Source: Lachnospiraceae bacterium (GTDB lineage Bacteria > Bacillota > Clostridia > Lachnospirales > Lachnospiraceae). Taken from it: 47,589 bases of DNA. Below the pieces are notes generated by a model. It did no database searches, had not been told where the DNA came from, and saw only the letters and a program-made list of their open reading frames with translations. Where the stretch lies: the NCBI GenBank assembly GCA_015057625.1, contig SVDZ01000017.1, positions 1 to 47,589 of the forward strand, written 5' to 3'. A program made the translations under genes and the position numbers. Of the stretch, positions 6,427 to 15,047 are shown one piece after another (position 1 is the first letter of the stretch; each line of letters opens with the position of its first letter).

Positions 6427-7602
6427 ATGAAAGAATTAGAATTAAAATATGGTTGTAATCCAAATCAGAAACCTTCAAGAATTTTTATGGAAGACGGCGA
6501 ACTTCCTATCGAAGTTTTGAACGGAAAGCCTGGATACATCAACTTCCTTGATGCATTCAACGGTTGGCAGTTAGTTAAAGAGTTAAAGCAGGCAACTGGT
6601 CTTCCTGCAGCAACTTCTTTCAAACATGTTTCTCCTGCAGGTGCTGCTGTAGGTCTTCCACTTAGCGAAGTTGAAGCTAAGATTTATTGGGTAGACGATC
6701 TTGGAGAATTATCTCCACTTGCTTGCGCATACTCAAGAGCAAGAGGTGCTGACAGAATGTCTTCATACGGTGACTTCATTGCACTTTCTGATGTTTGTGA
6801 TGTATCAACAGCTAAGGTTATCAAGAGAGAGTTCTCTGACGGAATCATTGCTCCAGGATATGAGCCTGAAGCTCTTGAAATCTTAAAAGAGAAAAAGAAG
6901 GGTGCTTACGCTATCATTCAGATTGATCCAAATTATGTTCCAAAGTCACTTGAAAGAAAAGAAGTATTCGGTATCACTTTCGAGCAGGGACGTAACGAAC
7001 TCAACATTGACGACGAGTTCTTCGCAAACATTGTTACAGAAAACAAAGAGCTTTCAAAGCAGGCTAAGATTGATATGGCAATCTCTATGATTACTCTTAA
7101 ATATACACAGTCAAACTCTGTATGTTTTGTTAAAAACGGACAGGCAATCGGTGTTGGTGCAGGACAGCAGTCAAGAATCCACTGTGTGAGACTTGCAGGA
7201 CAGAAGGCTGACAATTGGTTACTTCGTCAGTGTCCAAAGGTATTAAACCTTCCTTTCAGAGATGATATGAAGAGAGCTGAGAGAGACAACGCTATCGACC
7301 TTTACATCGGAGAAGAATACATGGATGTACTTGCAGATGGAGCTTGGGAAAGAGTATTTACAGAGAAACCTGAAGTATTCACAAAAGAAGAGAAGCAGGC
7401 TTGGCTTGCACAGGCTGAAGGAATCACACTTGGTTCTGACGCATTCTTCCCATTCAGAGACAATATTGAAAGAGCTGCAAAGAGCGGAGTTAAATACGTT
7501 GCTCAGCCAGGTGGTTCTATCCGTGATCAGGATGTTATCGATGCATGTAACAAGTACGGAATGGTAATGAGCTTCACAGGCTTAAGACTCTTCCACCACT
7601 AA
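6427..7602 (+). CDS. purH: AICAR formyltransferase without the IMP cyclohydrolase domain (short PurH)
   Basis: Protein of 391 residues. ATG at 6427 is preceded by AAAGGA; the frame start at 6385 lies in the repeat and is rejected. It covers the transformylase part only: NPNQKPSRIF at the start, TSFKHVSPAGAAVG near residues 64-77 (substrate-binding Lys-His), SNSVCFVKNGQAIGVGAGQQSR, and a C-terminal SDAFFPFRDNIERAA ... PGGSIRDQDVIDA. Bifunctional PurH proteins are about 510-530 residues with an N-terminal MGS-like cyclohydrolase domain, absent here. It formylates AICAR using 10-formyltetrahydrofolate in the cytoplasm; PurO then closes the ring. The operon ends at a strong terminator. Confidence 0.93.
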   Translation: MKELELKYGCNPNQKPSRIFMEDGELPIEVLNGKPGYINFLDAFNGWQLVKELKQATGLPAATSFKHVSPAGAAVGLPLSEVEAKIYWVDDLGELSPLACAYSRARGADRMSSYGDFIALSDVCDVSTAKVIKREFSDGIIAPGYEPEALEILKEKKKGAYAIIQIDPNYVPKSLERKEVFGITFEQGRNELNIDDEFFANIVTENKELSKQAKIDMAISMITLKYTQSNSVCFVKNGQAIGVGAGQQSRIHCVRLAGQKADNWLLRQCPKVLNLPFRDDMKRAERDNAIDLYIGEEYMDVLADGAWERVFTEKPEVFTKEEKQAWLAQAEGITLGSDAFFPFRDNIERAAKSGVKYVAQPGGSIRDQDVIDACNKYGMVMSFTGLRLFHH

Positions 7603-7632
7603 AAATAAATATACAAAAGAATATATATATGC

Positions 7633-7684
7633 AAAAAGAATCCACAATTATGAAAAGCATTACTCATAATTGTGGATTCTTTTT
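7633..7684 (+). terminator. strong intrinsic terminator of the purO-purH operon
   Basis: About 21 paired bases (AAAAAGAATCCACAATTATGA with its complement) surround a 10-nt loop and end in TTTTT. A-run and T-run symmetry means it could also terminate minus-strand readthrough from the pseudogene region. Confidence 0.93.
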
Positions 7685-7691
7685 ATAAGCT

Positions 7692-7861
7692 TCAAAATTT
7701 ATCTCTGTGAACTCGTTTTTCATCAACGTTAGGAAGCTCTTTTCTTCCCCATTCCTCATTAGTATTTCCCAATGCCAACACTGACTCAACCGAATAATTA
7801 TCAGGTATACTTAGCATACACTTAATGATATCCTCTGTTTTTTCGTTTCCTTCAATACCAT
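7692..7861 (-). pseudogene. C-terminal remnant of a nitroreductase-family gene
   Basis: The minus strand reads about 55 codons without a start, ending at TGA 7692-7694: TEDIIKCMLSIPDN, YSVESVLALGNTNEEW and GRKELPNVDEKRVHRDKF. This matches the C-terminal tail of clostridial nitroreductase-like flavoproteins (P.x.YSVE..L.LG then LP...KVHxxKF). The reading frame begins abruptly at the serpin stop codon (7862-7864), so the first two thirds are missing. It is best read as a deletion relic, with the junction at the 3' end of the serpin gene. Family assignment rests on memory of the tail pattern. Confidence 0.55.
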
Positions 7862-9094
7862 CTACTTGTTAAAATTAGTCACCTTTCCCATAAATGCAAC
7901 ATCACCGTTACAATCTTCAATCATATATATAAAAGGTTTGTCAAAGGTCAGATCAATAGGACTTCCACTTGACAGGTTTGAACCACAAACTATCATTTCG
8001 CTAACAGCCGCAGCTTCTGTGCCTTTTCTGTTTACTTTAATCTTTGCCACCTGCATTAGGTCAATACTAAGATTATTTCCGTCAGTAAATAAATATTTGG
8101 CATCCTTCAAATGGCTCAGACCTAATTTATCAGCATAATCATTAATTTTGTATTCTTTAGCAGACTCAAATTCCGGCATTTTTATGCTTGCAGATGCATT
8201 CACCCTGTTTTTTTCATCAAATATTCCGTCTAAATTAACATCATCTATGCTATTCTTTGGGTAAACAGCGTAGAAATACATACCTGAATAATAACTGACC
8301 GGAACCACATAGCACGTGCTATTTTCGTAGTAATATGAATGGCCTAGTTCAATCATCGTTACATCCGAAATTGTTCCGTCGTAGTTATGGAATATCTTTG
8401 TTCCCTTACACACATCAGCTTCTCCCACGGCCCAACAATCTGAAAAATATGCCACATTCATAACGTCTATATATGTTTTGTCATTCAAAGTACTTGGTGT
8501 ACTTTTAATGAATCCATCTGTATTTTCAGCAACAAAATCATTCTTTGTTTTTGTTGCTGATTTGCTGTCACTCATGTCTATTGTTTCAACAAAAGACTTT
8601 GGAACATCACAATTATCGAAGTTCAGATTTTTGTTTTTATTGGCCCAGATTCTGTTTATAAGACTATATGTTGAAACTCCGTCTAGCTCCAGATTTTCAT
8701 AATTAATATAATCATATGCAGATGTAAAATCTCTGATTTCGTCGTATACGTCATCTTTTTCAATCATATGTGAATAAACATCAAGACAGCTGTTAAGTGA
8801 TACCGGACTGTAGACTGCATTCCCGTTTTTTTCACTTATTATATTCAAAACATGGAGATATTTCTGATAATCTATTATCTTTTCTTCCGCAATAACTTCA
8901 TTCTCCTCTTTCCTCTCAATATCTTCAGTCAATGTGTCAGCTTCATATTTATCACTTTCCGACTCTGATGCGACTATTTTGTTTTTCGTTGTTGGCTGCT
9001 CGGTTTTATTATTGTCTGATTTCTTTTCACTTCCACAACCTGCCAACATACAAGCTGATAATAAAATTGCTGTAGTTTTTAAATATTTTCTCAT
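7862..9094 (-). CDS. serpin (serine/cysteine protease inhibitor) lipoprotein
   Basis: Protein of 410 residues; the ATG at 9094 (MRKYLKTTAIL) is preferred to an upstream TTG at 9118. A lipoprotein signal ends at LAGC (Cys20), followed by a Ser/Thr/Glu-rich linker of about 60 residues. The serpin body follows: NAVYSPVSLNSCL, NVAYFSDCW, a strand-rich core, then the hinge GTEAAAVSEM and the C-terminal strand PFIYMIEDCNGDVAFMGKV. The hinge with small residues suggests an inhibitory serpin that inserts its reactive loop after cleavage. The loop between hinge and PFIY is short, and the P1 residue is not obvious. Surface anchoring would protect the cell from external proteases, possibly gut or community enzymes. 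The secreted subtilase at 20975-24334 is not adjacent. Confidence 0.92.
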   Translation of the reverse strand: MRKYLKTTAILLSACMLAGCGSEKKSDNNKTEQPTTKNKIVASESESDKYEADTLTEDIERKEENEVIAEEKIIDYQKYLHVLNIISEKNGNAVYSPVSLNSCLDVYSHMIEKDDVYDEIRDFTSAYDYINYENLELDGVSTYSLINRIWANKNKNLNFDNCDVPKSFVETIDMSDSKSATKTKNDFVAENTDGFIKSTPSTLNDKTYIDVMNVAYFSDCWAVGEADVCKGTKIFHNYDGTISDVTMIELGHSYYYENSTCYVVPVSYYSGMYFYAVYPKNSIDDVNLDGIFDEKNRVNASASIKMPEFESAKEYKINDYADKLGLSHLKDAKYLFTDGNNLSIDLMQVAKIKVNRKGTEAAAVSEMIVCGSNLSSGSPIDLTFDKPFIYMIEDCNGDVAFMGKVTNFNK

Positions 9095-9207
9095 TGATAA
9101 TACCTTCTTTCTGTTCAATTACTTTTTTGCCTCCACCTTTGTTTTAATTAGAGGCGGGGAACATCCCCATATATCTCTACAATTTAATTGTATATATTAT
9201 TAAGTGT

Positions 9208-9247
9208 AAAAAAAAATCCAGACTGTCCCAACAGCCTGATTTTTTTA
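9208..9247 (-). terminator. intrinsic terminator of greA
   Basis: On the minus strand AAAAATCAG-CTGT pairs with ACAG-CTGGATTTTT around a GGGA loop and runs into nine T. It starts 15 bases past the greA stop and lies before the serpin promoter region. Confidence 0.85.
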
Positions 9248-9261
9248 TAATTTATTTTTTG

Positions 9262-9759
9262 TTAGTATTTTCTTATTTCATCACTAGCTTCATCAGTAGT
9301 ATTCTTAATAGATTTTATTACTACAAAGTAACTAACGTCATCATTTACTTTTACTTCTACTCTTTCGCCGGCTTTATGTCCCATAATAGCCTTACCAATT
9401 GGCGATTCCGTACTGATTCTTCCTGCAAGTGAATCTCCTCTCATTGTAGTAACAAGCTTATATGTTTCTGTCTCGTCATCATCTTCAAAATAAATTTCTA
9501 CTGTATTGTCTATACCTACCTCATCGTCTTTTGAGTCATCTGAGATAACTTCCGCAGTCTTCAATATTCTCTCCAAATAGCGAATACGACTCTCATTTTT
9601 ATTCTTATCTCTTTTTGCTGCATGATACTCAAAATTTTCACTCAAATCACCGTGAGCTCTGGCTTCCTTCACTGCCTCTAACGCTTCCGGTCTTACCACA
9701 AGTTTTCTGTGTTTAATTTCCTCTTCAATCTTTCTGACATCATTTTCTGTAAGTTTCAT
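9262..9759 (-). CDS. greA: transcription elongation factor GreA
   Basis: Protein of 165 residues with GGAGGG before its ATG. The N-terminal coiled coil carries the catalytic acidic tip: EARAHGDLSENFEYHAAK at about residues 33-50, where the Asp and Glu coordinate Mg in the RNA polymerase secondary channel. The C-terminal FKBP-like domain has SPIGKAIMGHKAGE. It stimulates transcript cleavage by backtracked RNA polymerase. Length is close to the family norm of about 158. The gene is single, flanked by terminators on both sides. Confidence 0.95.
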   Translation of the reverse strand: MKLTENDVRKIEEEIKHRKLVVRPEALEAVKEARAHGDLSENFEYHAAKRDKNKNESRIRYLERILKTAEVISDDSKDDEVGIDNTVEIYFEDDDETETYKLVTTMRGDSLAGRISTESPIGKAIMGHKAGERVEVKVNDDVSYFVVIKSIKNTTDEASDEIRKY

Positions 9760-9776
9760 ATTCCCTCCAAAATATG

Positions 9777-9799
9777 AAAAGAGCCTAATGGCTCTTTTT
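9777..9799 (-). terminator. terminator between citrate synthase and greA
   Basis: AAAAGAGCC-TAAT-GGCTCTTTTT is a compact hairpin with T-runs in both directions. It overlaps the last bases before the greA ribosome site and ends the citrate synthase message. Confidence 0.85.
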
Positions 9800-9803
9800 C
9801 ATT

Positions 9804-11165
9804 TTATCTGTCTTCAATATCTACATATTCACGCTCTTCGCACATACTCACATATGCAGGTCTCATAATCTTATCCATATTGACCAGTTCTTCCAATCTG
9901 TGAGCACTCCACCCAACAATTCTTGCAATGGCAAAAATCGGTGTGTAGAGTTCAGGCGGAATATCAAGCATTCCATATACTAGTCCACTGTAGAAATCTA
10001 CATTTGCACTAACACCTTTGTAAATATGACGCTCCTCAGCAATAACCTCAGGCCCAAGTCTCTCAATCATACTGTAAAGAGCAAAATCTTTTTCTCTCTT
10101 CTTTTCGATTGCAAGTTTCTCAACAAATTGTTTAAACACTTCCGCTCTAGGATCTGAAATGGAATAAACGGCATGTCCCATACCATAAATCAATCCCTTT
10201 TTATCGAAAGCTTCTTTGTTGAGTATCTTTCGCAAATACTCCTTAACTTCCTTCTCATCCGTAATATCTTTGACATTCTTCTTAATGTCGGCAATCATCT
10301 TTACTACTTTGATATTAGCTCCGCCGTGCTTTGGTCCCTTCAATGAAGAGAGAGCCGCAGCAATTACGGAATAAGTATCAGAACCTGAAGATGTAACAAC
10401 TCTTGTAGTAAATGTAGAGTTATTTCCACCGCCGTGCTCCATGTGGAGAATAAGCGCTATATCAAGAACCTTTGCTTCTAAATGAGTATACTTCTTGTCA
10501 GGTCTTAGCATTCGAAGTAAATTCTCTGCCGCAGATTTATCCGGGTCAGGTCTGTGAATGTACAAACTTTTATTTCTATCGTAATGATTGTAAGTATGAT
10601 ATGCATACACGGCAATCATTGGAAAAATACCGATAAGCATAATACTCTGTCTGATAACATTTTCAATAGAAGTATCCGAACATTCAGAGTCATAAGACGC
10701 CAGAGTAAGAACACTCTTTGTAATGGCATTCATAATATCTTCACTAGGTGCTTTCATAACAACATCTCTGACAAAGTTCTTAGGTAACTTTCTGGAATGC
10801 GCAATAGTCTTCGTAAAATCAGAAAGTTCCTGTGCACTTGGAAGTTCTCCAAATAACAAAAGATATGCAGTCTCCTCAAAGCCAAATCTGTCATTGTCAA
10901 TAAAACCATCTATAATATTGTGAATATCATATCCTCTGTAGAATAATCTTCCCTCGCAAGGAACAGACTCGCCATTAACAATCTTTGAAGATTCAATCCT
11001 TGAAATATTGGTCAGACCCGTAACAACACCTTTCCCATTTTGGTCTCTAAGGCCACGTTTTACCCCGTATTCTGTATAGAACGCACTGTCTAAAGCATCA
11101 TTTTTTAACACTTTATCTCTGTACGCTTCTCTTAAAACATTATAGTCTTCTTTGTTTTTTACCAT
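9804..11165 (-). CDS. citrate synthase
   Basis: Protein of 453 residues with AGGAGAG before ATG. Family features: GLTNISRIE and GRLFYRGYDI at the N-terminus, then the active-site blocks MEHGGGNNSTFTTRVV and SLKGPKHGGAN (catalytic His), and GMGHAVYSISDPRA (second His) with the Asp further on. It condenses oxaloacetate and acetyl-CoA to citrate. In this fermentative setting it probably feeds 2-oxoglutarate and glutamate synthesis, which would link it to the proline genes upstream. No aconitase or isocitrate dehydrogenase gene is in the window. The N-terminal extension of about 40 residues is longer than in the minimal bacterial enzyme. Confidence 0.95.
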   Translation of the reverse strand: MVKNKEDYNVLREAYRDKVLKNDALDSAFYTEYGVKRGLRDQNGKGVVTGLTNISRIESSKIVNGESVPCEGRLFYRGYDIHNIIDGFIDNDRFGFEETAYLLLFGELPSAQELSDFTKTIAHSRKLPKNFVRDVVMKAPSEDIMNAITKSVLTLASYDSECSDTSIENVIRQSIMLIGIFPMIAVYAYHTYNHYDRNKSLYIHRPDPDKSAAENLLRMLRPDKKYTHLEAKVLDIALILHMEHGGGNNSTFTTRVVTSSGSDTYSVIAAALSSLKGPKHGGANIKVVKMIADIKKNVKDITDEKEVKEYLRKILNKEAFDKKGLIYGMGHAVYSISDPRAEVFKQFVEKLAIEKKREKDFALYSMIERLGPEVIAEERHIYKGVSANVDFYSGLVYGMLDIPPELYTPIFAIARIVGWSAHRLEELVNMDKIMRPAYVSMCEEREYVDIEDR

Positions 11166-11236
11166 CTACTCTCCTATCCTGCCTACCAATAGTGTCAAAT
11201 TATCTGAGAAATAGAATTTCCCATGCTGTTTTATAA

Positions 11237-12124
11237 CTAATAGATAAGATGAACGGCGTGATGGAAAACTTCGAACACTGTATCTTTCCTTCCGTTTTCC
11301 TTTTCACCGTCAAGGGACCAGTCACTTGCAGCCTCATCTCTGATTAAAGCTTTAGATATAGGAATCAGTTCCACCCCATCACCATAGGACTGGGTCTGAA
11401 GCTTATTAATAAGAATTCCCATTTCAATAATATCTCTAGGGAATTTAATAAGCAGCATTTCGAACAATCCATCTGTAAAATCAACACGTTCTTTATCTAT
11501 AGTCATAATTCCTCCAATGGAGGTCGAATTACAAATTGCGGCAAAAATATACTCACCCTCAATTTTCTTATCATCATATTCTATGCTTAATCTAAGGGGT
11601 TTTACATTTGTTAAATCCTTTGCCCCTTCCAAAATATAAGCAAAATGTCCCAATAAATTTTTTGCATTCTGAGGCGTCTCGTAAGACGTTCTTGTAAATA
11701 TACCTGCTGACGCAGTATACACAAAATATCTGTTGTTAAATCTGCCTATATCAATAGTCTTAGCCTTTCCTGTAACAATGTTCTTTGCTGCAGTTGCAGG
11801 AACATTTGAAAGATTAAGGCTGGAAGCGAAATCATTAGTGGAACCTGCAGGAATATATCCGAGAGGTGTAGCCACACCTGCTTCAATTATTCCTTCAATA
11901 ACTTCATTGAGTGTTCCATCTCCTCCCATACAGACAATCAAATCACAGTTTCTGCAGTGCCTACCAACCATCTTAGTTGCATCACCCTGAAAACGTGTAA
12001 AATGTATTTCAGTATCATAACCGTATTCATAAAAGGTATTTATAATATCCGGTAATATATCTTCTCGTTTTTTCTGTCCAGCTTTTGGATTCATAATAAA
12101 GACAAGTTTCTTGTTCTCTTCCAT
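11237..12124 (-). CDS. YegS/DgkB-type lipid kinase (diacylglycerol kinase catalytic domain)
   Basis: Protein of 295 residues. The ATG at 12124 sits six bases after GGAGG; the frame start at 12178 is not supported. Motifs: NPKAGQKK near residue 11, the nucleotide-binding GGDGTLNEVIEG, PAGSTNDFA, and late GDGVELIPISKA and WSLDGEKE. The family phosphorylates diacylglycerol or related lipids at the membrane face; in Firmicutes DgkB recycles diacylglycerol from lipoteichoic acid synthesis. It is 75 bases after proA on the same strand, probably in the pro transcript. Confidence 0.9.
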   Translation of the reverse strand: MEENKKLVFIMNPKAGQKKREDILPDIINTFYEYGYDTEIHFTRFQGDATKMVGRHCRNCDLIVCMGGDGTLNEVIEGIIEAGVATPLGYIPAGSTNDFASSLNLSNVPATAAKNIVTGKAKTIDIGRFNNRYFVYTASAGIFTRTSYETPQNAKNLLGHFAYILEGAKDLTNVKPLRLSIEYDDKKIEGEYIFAAICNSTSIGGIMTIDKERVDFTDGLFEMLLIKFPRDIIEMGILINKLQTQSYGDGVELIPISKALIRDEAASDWSLDGEKENGRKDTVFEVFHHAVHLIY

Positions 12125-12198
12125 AAACTCCTCCCGGTGTAAACGGTCATAACTCAACTGTAAAATTCTGTGTAACAACTATCCTCTGACAGACTATC

Positions 12199-13449
12199 TT
12201 ATCTAATCTGTCCGTCTCCGTAAATCTTGTACTTGAAAGACTGTAATTCAGGAAGACCTACAGGTCCTCTTGCATGCATCTTCTGTGTAGAAATACCAAT
12301 CTCTGCACCGAATCCAAACTCGCCGCCATCAGTAAATCTTGTACTTGCATTTACGTATACAGCTGCTGCATCAATTCTGTTCATAAACAATTCAGCTGTA
12401 TCCATATTTTCTGTGACAATACATTCACTATGTCCTGTTGAATATTTGTAAATATGCGCAATGGCATCTTCTACGCTGTCAACAATCTTAACTGCCATCT
12501 TATAGTCAAGATATTCATTTGCCCAGTCGCTCTCACCGGCAACTTCCATATCCATAATATCTCTTGCACGGTCATCACCGTAAAACTGAACATTCTTCTC
12601 ATCCATCTTAGCTTTGATAGCAATCAACGCTTCTTTTGCAATGTCCTTGTGAAGAATAAGAGTCTCAGCAGCATTACAAACCGAAGGTCTTGATGTCTTT
12701 GCATTGAATGCAATTTCAACAGCCTTATTAATGTCAGCATCCTTGTCAATGTAAACATGACAGTTACCAACACCTGTCTCGATTACAGGAACTGTAGAGT
12801 TCTTCACAACTGCCTGGATAAGTCCTGCGCCTCCTCTTGGAATCAACACATCTACATATCCTGAAAGCTGCATAAGTTCATTTGCGCTGTCTCTTGATGT
12901 ATCCTGAACAAGCTGAATAACATCCTCAGGAAAACCTGCTTTTGCAACTGCCTCTCTCATAATAGAAGCTATAACTTTGTTTGAATTGATAGCTTCCTTA
13001 CCGCCACGAAGAATAACTGTGTTACCCGACTTTAAGCAAAGAGCTGCTGCATCAGAAGTAACATTTGGTCTTGCTTCATATATAACACCAATAACACCAA
13101 GTGGAACACTTACCTTTTTGATAACAAGTCCGTTTGGTCTGGTGGCCTCGCTCAATATTCTTCCCACAGGATCTTCGAGAGCTGCAACATCAGTCACACC
13201 TTTTGCCAAACCTTTAATACGGTCTGCATCTAATCTCAATCTATCCTGCAATGAAACTGACATACCATTGTTTTTACCGTTTTCGATATCAATGGCATTT
13301 GCCTTTATGATTTCATCTGTGCCCGCAATAATTGCATCAGCAATACACTGCAATGCTTTATTCTTTTCTGCTTCTGTGGCAACAGAAAGCACTCTTTCTG
13401 CTTCTTTTGCTTTCTGTCCCATCTCTATCATTATTTCATGAATACCCAT
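12199..13449 (-). CDS. proA: gamma-glutamyl phosphate reductase
   Basis: Protein of 416 residues starting directly after the proB stop codon (TAG-ATG), with its ribosome site GGAGG inside the end of proB, so translation is coupled. Aldehyde-dehydrogenase-like fold: VSVPLGVIGVIYEARPNVT, NTVILRGGKEA, VIETGVGNCHVYID, and the catalytic Cys in SRPSVCNAAET. It reduces glutamyl-5-phosphate to glutamate semialdehyde with NADPH, the second step of proline synthesis. No proC is in the window. Confidence 0.96.
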   Translation of the reverse strand: MGIHEIMIEMGQKAKEAERVLSVATEAEKNKALQCIADAIIAGTDEIIKANAIDIENGKNNGMSVSLQDRLRLDADRIKGLAKGVTDVAALEDPVGRILSEATRPNGLVIKKVSVPLGVIGVIYEARPNVTSDAAALCLKSGNTVILRGGKEAINSNKVIASIMREAVAKAGFPEDVIQLVQDTSRDSANELMQLSGYVDVLIPRGGAGLIQAVVKNSTVPVIETGVGNCHVYIDKDADINKAVEIAFNAKTSRPSVCNAAETLILHKDIAKEALIAIKAKMDEKNVQFYGDDRARDIMDMEVAGESDWANEYLDYKMAVKIVDSVEDAIAHIYKYSTGHSECIVTENMDTAELFMNRIDAAAVYVNASTRFTDGGEFGFGAEIGISTQKMHARGPVGLPELQSFKYKIYGDGQIR

Positions 13450-14244
13450 CTAATCCTCCTTATTCGAAACGAAGAATGTACCAACCTGTCTGCCTTCTAA
13501 TACTCTGTAAATATTTTCCGGATCAGCTCCATTCATGATAATAGTATCAATACCTACAGCAGTAGTAACCTTTGCTGCCATAAGTTTAGTAACCATACCA
13601 CCTGTTCCAAGTGCAGAGCCCTTTCCACCTGCAAGTTTCATAAGGTCATCTGTGATTTCCTTAACAACAGGAATGAGCTGTGCATCCTCATCTGTACTAG
13701 GATTAGCTGTATATAAACCATCCTGATCTGTCAATATAATCAAAGCATCGGCATTGATTAATTTTGCAACAATCGCTGACAGATTATCGTTATCACCATA
13801 GACAATTTCATCAATAGCTATTGAGTCATTCTCATTGATAATAGGGATAGCTCCATATTCAAATGTTTTATCAAATGCATTGATAAGATTCTTCTTACAA
13901 TCAGGATTTTCAACGTCTCTCTTTGTAATGAGGAACTGTCCTACTACGTGACCATATTCACCAAACATTTTGTCATACATGAACATAAGCTCACACTGTC
14001 CGATAGTAGCTGCCGCCTGACGTCCCTCTGTATCATTTGGACGCTCAGAAAGTCCTAACTTTCCTACACCTACACCGATTGCTCCCGATGTAACAAGAGC
14101 TACTTCTACTCCTGAATTTGCAACGTCAGAGAGTACTCTGACGAGATTTCTCATACTTCTGATATTTGTTTTTCCTGTGCTGTGCGTAAGTGTTGATGTT
14201 CCAACCTTAACCACAATTCTCTTTGGATTTTTTAAAACTGCCAT
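13450..14244 (-). CDS. proB: glutamate 5-kinase, short form without PUA domain
   Basis: Protein of 264 residues. Amino-acid-kinase motifs: VVKVGTSTL at the start, LVTSGAIGVGVGKL, the glutamate-binding NENDSIAIDEIVYGDNDNLSA, and LTDQDGLYTANP. GTGGMVTKLMAA is near residue 210. The usual protein is about 367 residues with a C-terminal PUA domain; here the gene ends after the kinase domain. It phosphorylates glutamate as the first and normally proline-inhibited step. The missing PUA domain is seen in other short ProB enzymes and does not imply loss of function. Coupled to proA. Confidence 0.95.
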   Translation of the reverse strand: MAVLKNPKRIVVKVGTSTLTHSTGKTNIRSMRNLVRVLSDVANSGVEVALVTSGAIGVGVGKLGLSERPNDTEGRQAAATIGQCELMFMYDKMFGEYGHVVGQFLITKRDVENPDCKKNLINAFDKTFEYGAIPIINENDSIAIDEIVYGDNDNLSAIVAKLINADALIILTDQDGLYTANPSTDEDAQLIPVVKEITDDLMKLAGGKGSALGTGGMVTKLMAAKVTTAVGIDTIIMNGADPENIYRVLEGRQVGTFFVSNKED

Positions 14245-14247
14245 AAT

Positions 14248-14466
14248 TTATAAACCGAACTCGTCGTCTCCTTTCAAAAATATAGTTGGTATCTGACAAG
14301 CCATGGGGTTTACTGAATTGTCCGGGCAGCCCATTGTTTTTACATCTTTTTCTATGTTTCCATTTTCGTCAACAGTAATATTTACGTGACCTGCTCCTTC
14401 TGCCATAGTTCCATCAAGCATTGAAATGAGGTCATCGATCATCTCGTCCTTTGTCATATCTCTCAC
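14248..14466 (-). CDS. small conserved protein upstream of proB
   Basis: Protein of 72 residues (MRDMTKDEMIDDLIS start; a second Met at residue 4 is possible). GAGTGAGAG precedes the start. It has an acidic N-terminal helix, then MAEGAGHVNITVDENGN and two Cys residues in TMGCPDNSVNPMACQIPT. It ends three bases before the proB start, so it is first in the pro operon. I do not know a function. The two Cys could bind metal or form a disulfide, but this is only a possibility. Confidence 0.75.
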   Translation of the reverse strand: MRDMTKDEMIDDLISMLDGTMAEGAGHVNITVDENGNIEKDVKTMGCPDNSVNPMACQIPTIFLKGDDEFGL

Positions 14467-14490
14467 TCCTTTTCAACTAATTTAATCTTT

Positions 14491-14499
14491 AGTATACCA
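14491..14499 (-). promoter_or_regulatory. extended -10 promoter of the proline operon
   Basis: On the minus strand TGGTATACT gives an extended -10 (TGN then TATACT at 14491-14496). No good -35 is seen at the right distance. It lies about 25 bases before the first start codon. Confidence 0.5.
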
Positions 14500-14528
14500 T
14501 TTTTAACAATAAAATAAAAGTAAGATAA

Positions 14529-14996
14529 TTAGTTATTAATACACTTAATAAGATTTACCATCTCGATTGCACCACAAGCTGCATCATAACCCTTGTTACC
14601 AGCTTTTGTTCCTGCTCTCTCGATTGCCTGCTCGATATTGTCAGTTGTGATAACTCCAAACATTGTAGGAACTCCTGTTTCCATTCCCACCTGAGCAATT
14701 CCCTTGCTTACCTCTGCGCATACAAAATCATAGTGGCTTGTTGATCCTTTGATAACTGCGCCTACACATACGATTGCATCATACTTTCCTGACTGTGCCA
14801 TCTTCTTTGCAATAATAGGAATCTCAAATGCTCCAGGAACCCATGCAAGATCAATATCATCTTCGCTGAGTCCGTGTCTTACGAATGCATCCTTAGCTCC
14901 GCCAACAAGTTTAGAAACGATAAACTCGTTAAATCTTGCTGCTACAATACCTACTTTAATCTCACCTGCTACTACTTTTCCTTCTAATACTCTCAT
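14529..14996 (-). CDS. ribH: 6,7-dimethyl-8-ribityllumazine synthase
   Basis: Protein of 155 residues with AAGGAG before ATG. Motifs: [37 protein letters not shown] with the catalytic His, and [12 protein letters not shown]. It joins 5-amino-6-ribitylaminouracil with 3,4-dihydroxy-2-butanone 4-phosphate (made by RibBA, upstream) and self-assembles as a cage or pentamer in the family. Last gene of the rib operon. Confidence 0.96.
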   Translation of the reverse strand: MRVLEGKVVAGEIKVGIVAARFNEFIVSKLVGGAKDAFVRHGLSEDDIDLAWVPGAFEIPIIAKKMAQSGKYDAIVCVGAVIKGSTSHYDFVCAEVSKGIAQVGMETGVPTMFGVITTDNIEQAIERAGTKAGNKGYDAACGAIEMVNLIKCINN

Positions 14997-15047
14997 GTTC
15001 TTTTCTCCTTATTCTAAAATAATTTATAGTTTCTGAAACACATCGGT

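Noticed and set aside
12454..13441. Plus-strand ORFs opposite proA
   Set aside because: They are mirror frames of a strongly conserved gene, lack ribosome sites and show no recognisable domains.
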